Assembly (NCBI GenBank): GCA_934358955.1
Contig: CAKRLC010000062.1
Location: 1-16,340 of the forward strand
DNA length: 16,340 nucleotides
Reading direction: 5' to 3'
DNA from: an uncultured Roseburia sp.
Lineage (GTDB): Bacteria > Bacillota > Clostridia > Lachnospirales > Lachnospiraceae
Made by a program: the position numbers and the translations under genes. This document shows positions 14,265 through 16,340 of the stretch, piece by piece (the first letter of the stretch is position 1; every line of letters starts with the position of its first letter). The notes beneath the pieces were generated by a model that was not told where the DNA came from, did no database searches, and saw nothing but the letters and a program-made list of their open reading frames with translations.

Positions 14265-15467
14265 ATGATAAAGATTGCAATTATGGGATTTGGAACGATC
14301 GGTTCCGGTGTAGCAGAGGTATTAGAGATTAATGGAAAAAGCATTGCTGCACGCGTTGGCGAAGAAATCGGATTGAAATATGTTCTTGATTTGAGAGATT
14401 TTGCCGGAAGCCCGATTCAGGATAAAATCGTACATGATTATAAAGTGATCGCAGAAGATCCGGAAGTTTCCGTTGTTGTTGAGACAATGGGAGGAGTAGA
14501 GCCTGCGTATACATTCGTAAAGACGATGTTAGAAGCTGGAAAACATGTAACAACCTCGAATAAAGCGTTAGTAGCAGCAAAGGGTGCAGAGCTGATCGCA
14601 CTTGCAAAAGAAAAAAATGTGAATTTTATGTTCGAAGCGAGTGTTGGAGGAGGAATTCCGATCATCCGTCCACTGAATTCCTGTCTGACAGCAGATGAGA
14701 TCGAAGAGATTACCGGTATCGTGAATGGAACCACGAATTATATGATGACAGAGATGACAGAAAAAGGTGCTGACTTTAATGAGGTTTTAAAGGATGCACA
14801 GGCAAAGGGATACGCAGAGAAGGATCCTACTGCAGATGTGGAAGGCTACGATGCATGCCGTAAGATTGCAATCTTAACTTCACTGGTATGTGGACAGCAG
14901 GTTGATTTTGAGGATATCCACACAGAAGGTATCACAAAAATCACACCAACCGATATCAAATATGCCAAAGCAATGGGACGTGCGATCAAATTACTTGCAA
15001 CCAGCAAAAAAGGTGAAAAGGGTTATACAGCGATCGTTGCACCATTTTTACTTCCGGCATCTCATCCACTTTATGCTGTAAATGGCGTTTTTAATGCTAT
15101 TTTTGTACATGGCAATGTGTTAGGGGATGCGATGTTCTATGGAAGTGGCGCAGGAAAGCTTCCAACTGCAAGTGCAGTTGTTGCTGATGTGGTAGAGATT
15201 GCAAAGAATCTGGATAAAAATATTCCAATCGAATGGAGCTCTAAGAAATTAGACCTTGTAGATTATAAAGAGTGGGAAAACCAGTTCTTTATCCGTACAA
15301 CTGCAGATAAGAATGCAATTGAAAAAGTATTTGGCAATGTGACATATATACAGGCAGACGGTGTAGAAGGTGAGACTGGCTTTGTTACAGAGAAGATCTC
15401 AGAAGCAGCCTGCGAAGCGAAGGAAGCAGAGCTTGGAAATATTCTTCAGAAGATCCGTGTTGCATAA
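14265..15467 (+). CDS. hom: Homoserine dehydrogenase
   Basis: The enzyme reduces aspartate-semialdehyde to homoserine with NAD(P)H, the branch point to threonine and methionine. The 400-residue protein shows the nucleotide-binding GFGTIGSGV (8-16), TTSNKALVA with Lys100, the GGGIPIIRPL segment, and the catalytic signature DVEGYDACRK, whose Asp191, Asp196 and Lys200 have the spacing of the yeast Asp214/Asp219/Lys223 set. Typical Firmicute enzymes of about 430 residues end in a full ACT domain. Here only about 80 residues follow the catalytic core (from near 320), forming a short, divergent ACT-like tail (FFIRTTADKNAIEKVFGN). Feedback control may therefore be altered or shared with the adjacent ACT protein. 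AAGGCGG lies upstream of the ATG. Confidence 0.96.
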   Translation: MIKIAIMGFGTIGSGVAEVLEINGKSIAARVGEEIGLKYVLDLRDFAGSPIQDKIVHDYKVIAEDPEVSVVVETMGGVEPAYTFVKTMLEAGKHVTTSNKALVAAKGAELIALAKEKNVNFMFEASVGGGIPIIRPLNSCLTADEIEEITGIVNGTTNYMMTEMTEKGADFNEVLKDAQAKGYAEKDPTADVEGYDACRKIAILTSLVCGQQVDFEDIHTEGITKITPTDIKYAKAMGRAIKLLATSKKGEKGYTAIVAPFLLPASHPLYAVNGVFNAIFVHGNVLGDAMFYGSGAGKLPTASAVVADVVEIAKNLDKNIPIEWSSKKLDLVDYKEWENQFFIRTTADKNAIEKVFGNVTYIQADGVEGETGFVTEKISEAACEAKEAELGNILQKIRVA

Positions 15468-15500
15468 GAGGTTAGAAGGAAAGAACGGAGTGTAAATCAG

Positions 15501-16199
15501 ATGAAAAAAATCGGAATCATCGGAGCAATGGAGCTTGAGGTTGAGACATTAAAATCAAAAATGAATGTTGCAAAAACAACACAAAAAGCAAACATGGAAT
15601 TTTTTGAAGGAACATTAAATGGTGTGGACGTTGTGATCGTGCGAAGCGGCATCGGAAAAGTAAATGCCGGTATCTGTGCACAGATCCTCGTAGATTTATT
15701 TGATGTGACACATATCATCAATACGGGTGTTGCCGGATCCTTAGATGCACAGATCGATATTGGAGATATTGTAGTGTCAACAGATGTGCTCCAGCATGAC
15801 ATGGATGTCCGTGTATTTGGATATCCATTAGGTGAGATCCCACAGCTTGGAACGTTAAGTTTCCCGGCAGATGAGAGAATGGCTTCTCTTGCAAAGAGTG
15901 TCTGTGAGAAGGTTAACACCGAAGTGAAAGTGTTCTCCGGCAGAATCGTAAGCGGCGACCAGTTTATCTGTGATAAGGAAGTGAAAGATAAATTAGTTGA
16001 GAATTTCCATCCACTTTGTACAGAGATGGAAGGTGCTGCGATCGGACAGGCTGCATACTTAAATAAAGTTCCGTTTGTGATCTTACGTGCAATCTCTGAT
16101 AAAGCAGATAATTCCGCAGAGATGGATTATCCGACGTTTGAGAAAAAAGCAGCAGAGCATTGTGCAAAGCTTGTAGAAGAATTTATAGCAGAGCTGTAG
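15501..16199 (+). CDS. mtnN: 5'-Methylthioadenosine/S-adenosylhomocysteine nucleosidase
   Basis: The 232-residue enzyme hydrolyses methylthioadenosine and S-adenosylhomocysteine to adenine plus the thioribose, clearing inhibitors of methyl transfer and polyamine synthesis. It also yields the precursor of autoinducer-2. Family features are IGIIGAMELEVETLK, the loop INTGVAGSLDAQIDIGDIVV, GDQFI and EMEGAA. The catalytic residues equivalent to E. coli Glu12, Glu174 and Asp197 are Glu13, Glu177 and Asp200. Length is normal. It follows hom by 33 bases with CGGAG ten bases before the ATG, consistent with the same transcript and with a methionine-cycle theme. Confidence 0.96.
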   Translation: MKKIGIIGAMELEVETLKSKMNVAKTTQKANMEFFEGTLNGVDVVIVRSGIGKVNAGICAQILVDLFDVTHIINTGVAGSLDAQIDIGDIVVSTDVLQHDMDVRVFGYPLGEIPQLGTLSFPADERMASLAKSVCEKVNTEVKVFSGRIVSGDQFICDKEVKDKLVENFHPLCTEMEGAAIGQAAYLNKVPFVILRAISDKADNSAEMDYPTFEKKAAEHCAKLVEEFIAEL

Positions 16200-16340
16200 G
16201 ATATCAGGGTTCTGTAACCGGGAATAGAAAAATCGTTTCGGGGCATAGCTATTTATGGACTGTAATAATAGAAAATATTAGGTTCGCTTATGGATGTAAA
16301 AAAAATCAAACTGATTGTATGAAAAAGGTTGAAAATTACA
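16200..16340. other. Downstream intergenic edge without recognised gene
   Basis: The AT-rich 140 bases after mtnN contain only a short GGTT/AACC pairing (16208-16219) with no T-tract, and a ten-codon frame (from about 16291) without a ribosome binding site. I see no terminator or gene that I can support. A promoter for a gene beyond the edge is possible. Confidence 0.4.

Overview
The window looks like chromosomal DNA of a low-to-moderate GC Firmicute, most likely a Lachnospiraceae-type Clostridium relative. The reasons are A/G-rich ribosome binding sites (AGGAGG type), sigma-A-like promoters, the FtsEX/M23 gene set, a UPF0735 (PheB-type) ACT protein next to homoserine dehydrogenase, and a module resembling Bacillus subtilis ydjGHI. 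The genus cannot be fixed from the sequence alone. All 16 genes that I support lie on the + strand, and no transposase, phage, tRNA, rRNA or CRISPR sequence was seen.

Layout. Positions 1-758 hold no convincing gene. They do contain a tight cluster of DnaA-box-like 9-mers (283-412), then a purine-rich stretch and a good sigma-A promoter (645-673). Transcription unit A (759-2331) encodes a degenerate WecG/TagA-like protein and a YitT-type membrane protein and ends at a terminator. Unit B (2585-6491) encodes a CdaR/PucR-type regulator, FtsE, FtsX and a secreted coiled-coil M23 peptidase. It ends at a long perfect-stem hairpin (6541-6628). Unit C (6693-13607) encodes an S41 C-terminal processing protease, a VanZ-like protein, release factor 2 with a programmed +1 frameshift, and four genes of a membrane/zinc-ribbon module: Tim44-like, SPFH with three zinc ribbons, YdjG-like and TPM domain. 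It ends at a terminator (13648-13674). Unit D (13755-16199) encodes an ACT protein, homoserine dehydrogenase and MTA/SAH nucleosidase. The last 140 bases hold no recognisable gene.

How the genes fit together. Unit B is a cell-wall remodelling cassette. FtsEX is an ABC-type mechanotransmitter, and the M23 protein encoded next to it is the natural candidate for the hydrolase it controls. The neighbouring CtpA-type protease could process secreted wall enzymes. The four-gene block 9663-13607 matches the non-PspA part of the B. subtilis ydjFGHI membrane-stress operon but carries a Tim44-like zinc-ribbon protein instead of PspA. It is overlapped and probably translationally coupled to prfB. Unit D links threonine/methionine biosynthesis with S-adenosylmethionine by-product recycling.

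The most interesting signals are the DnaA-box cluster with no dnaA beside it on the right, the PspA-less SPFH/TPM/zinc-ribbon module, and the TagA-like protein that lacks the family's catalytic aspartate. None of these is proven to be a new system.
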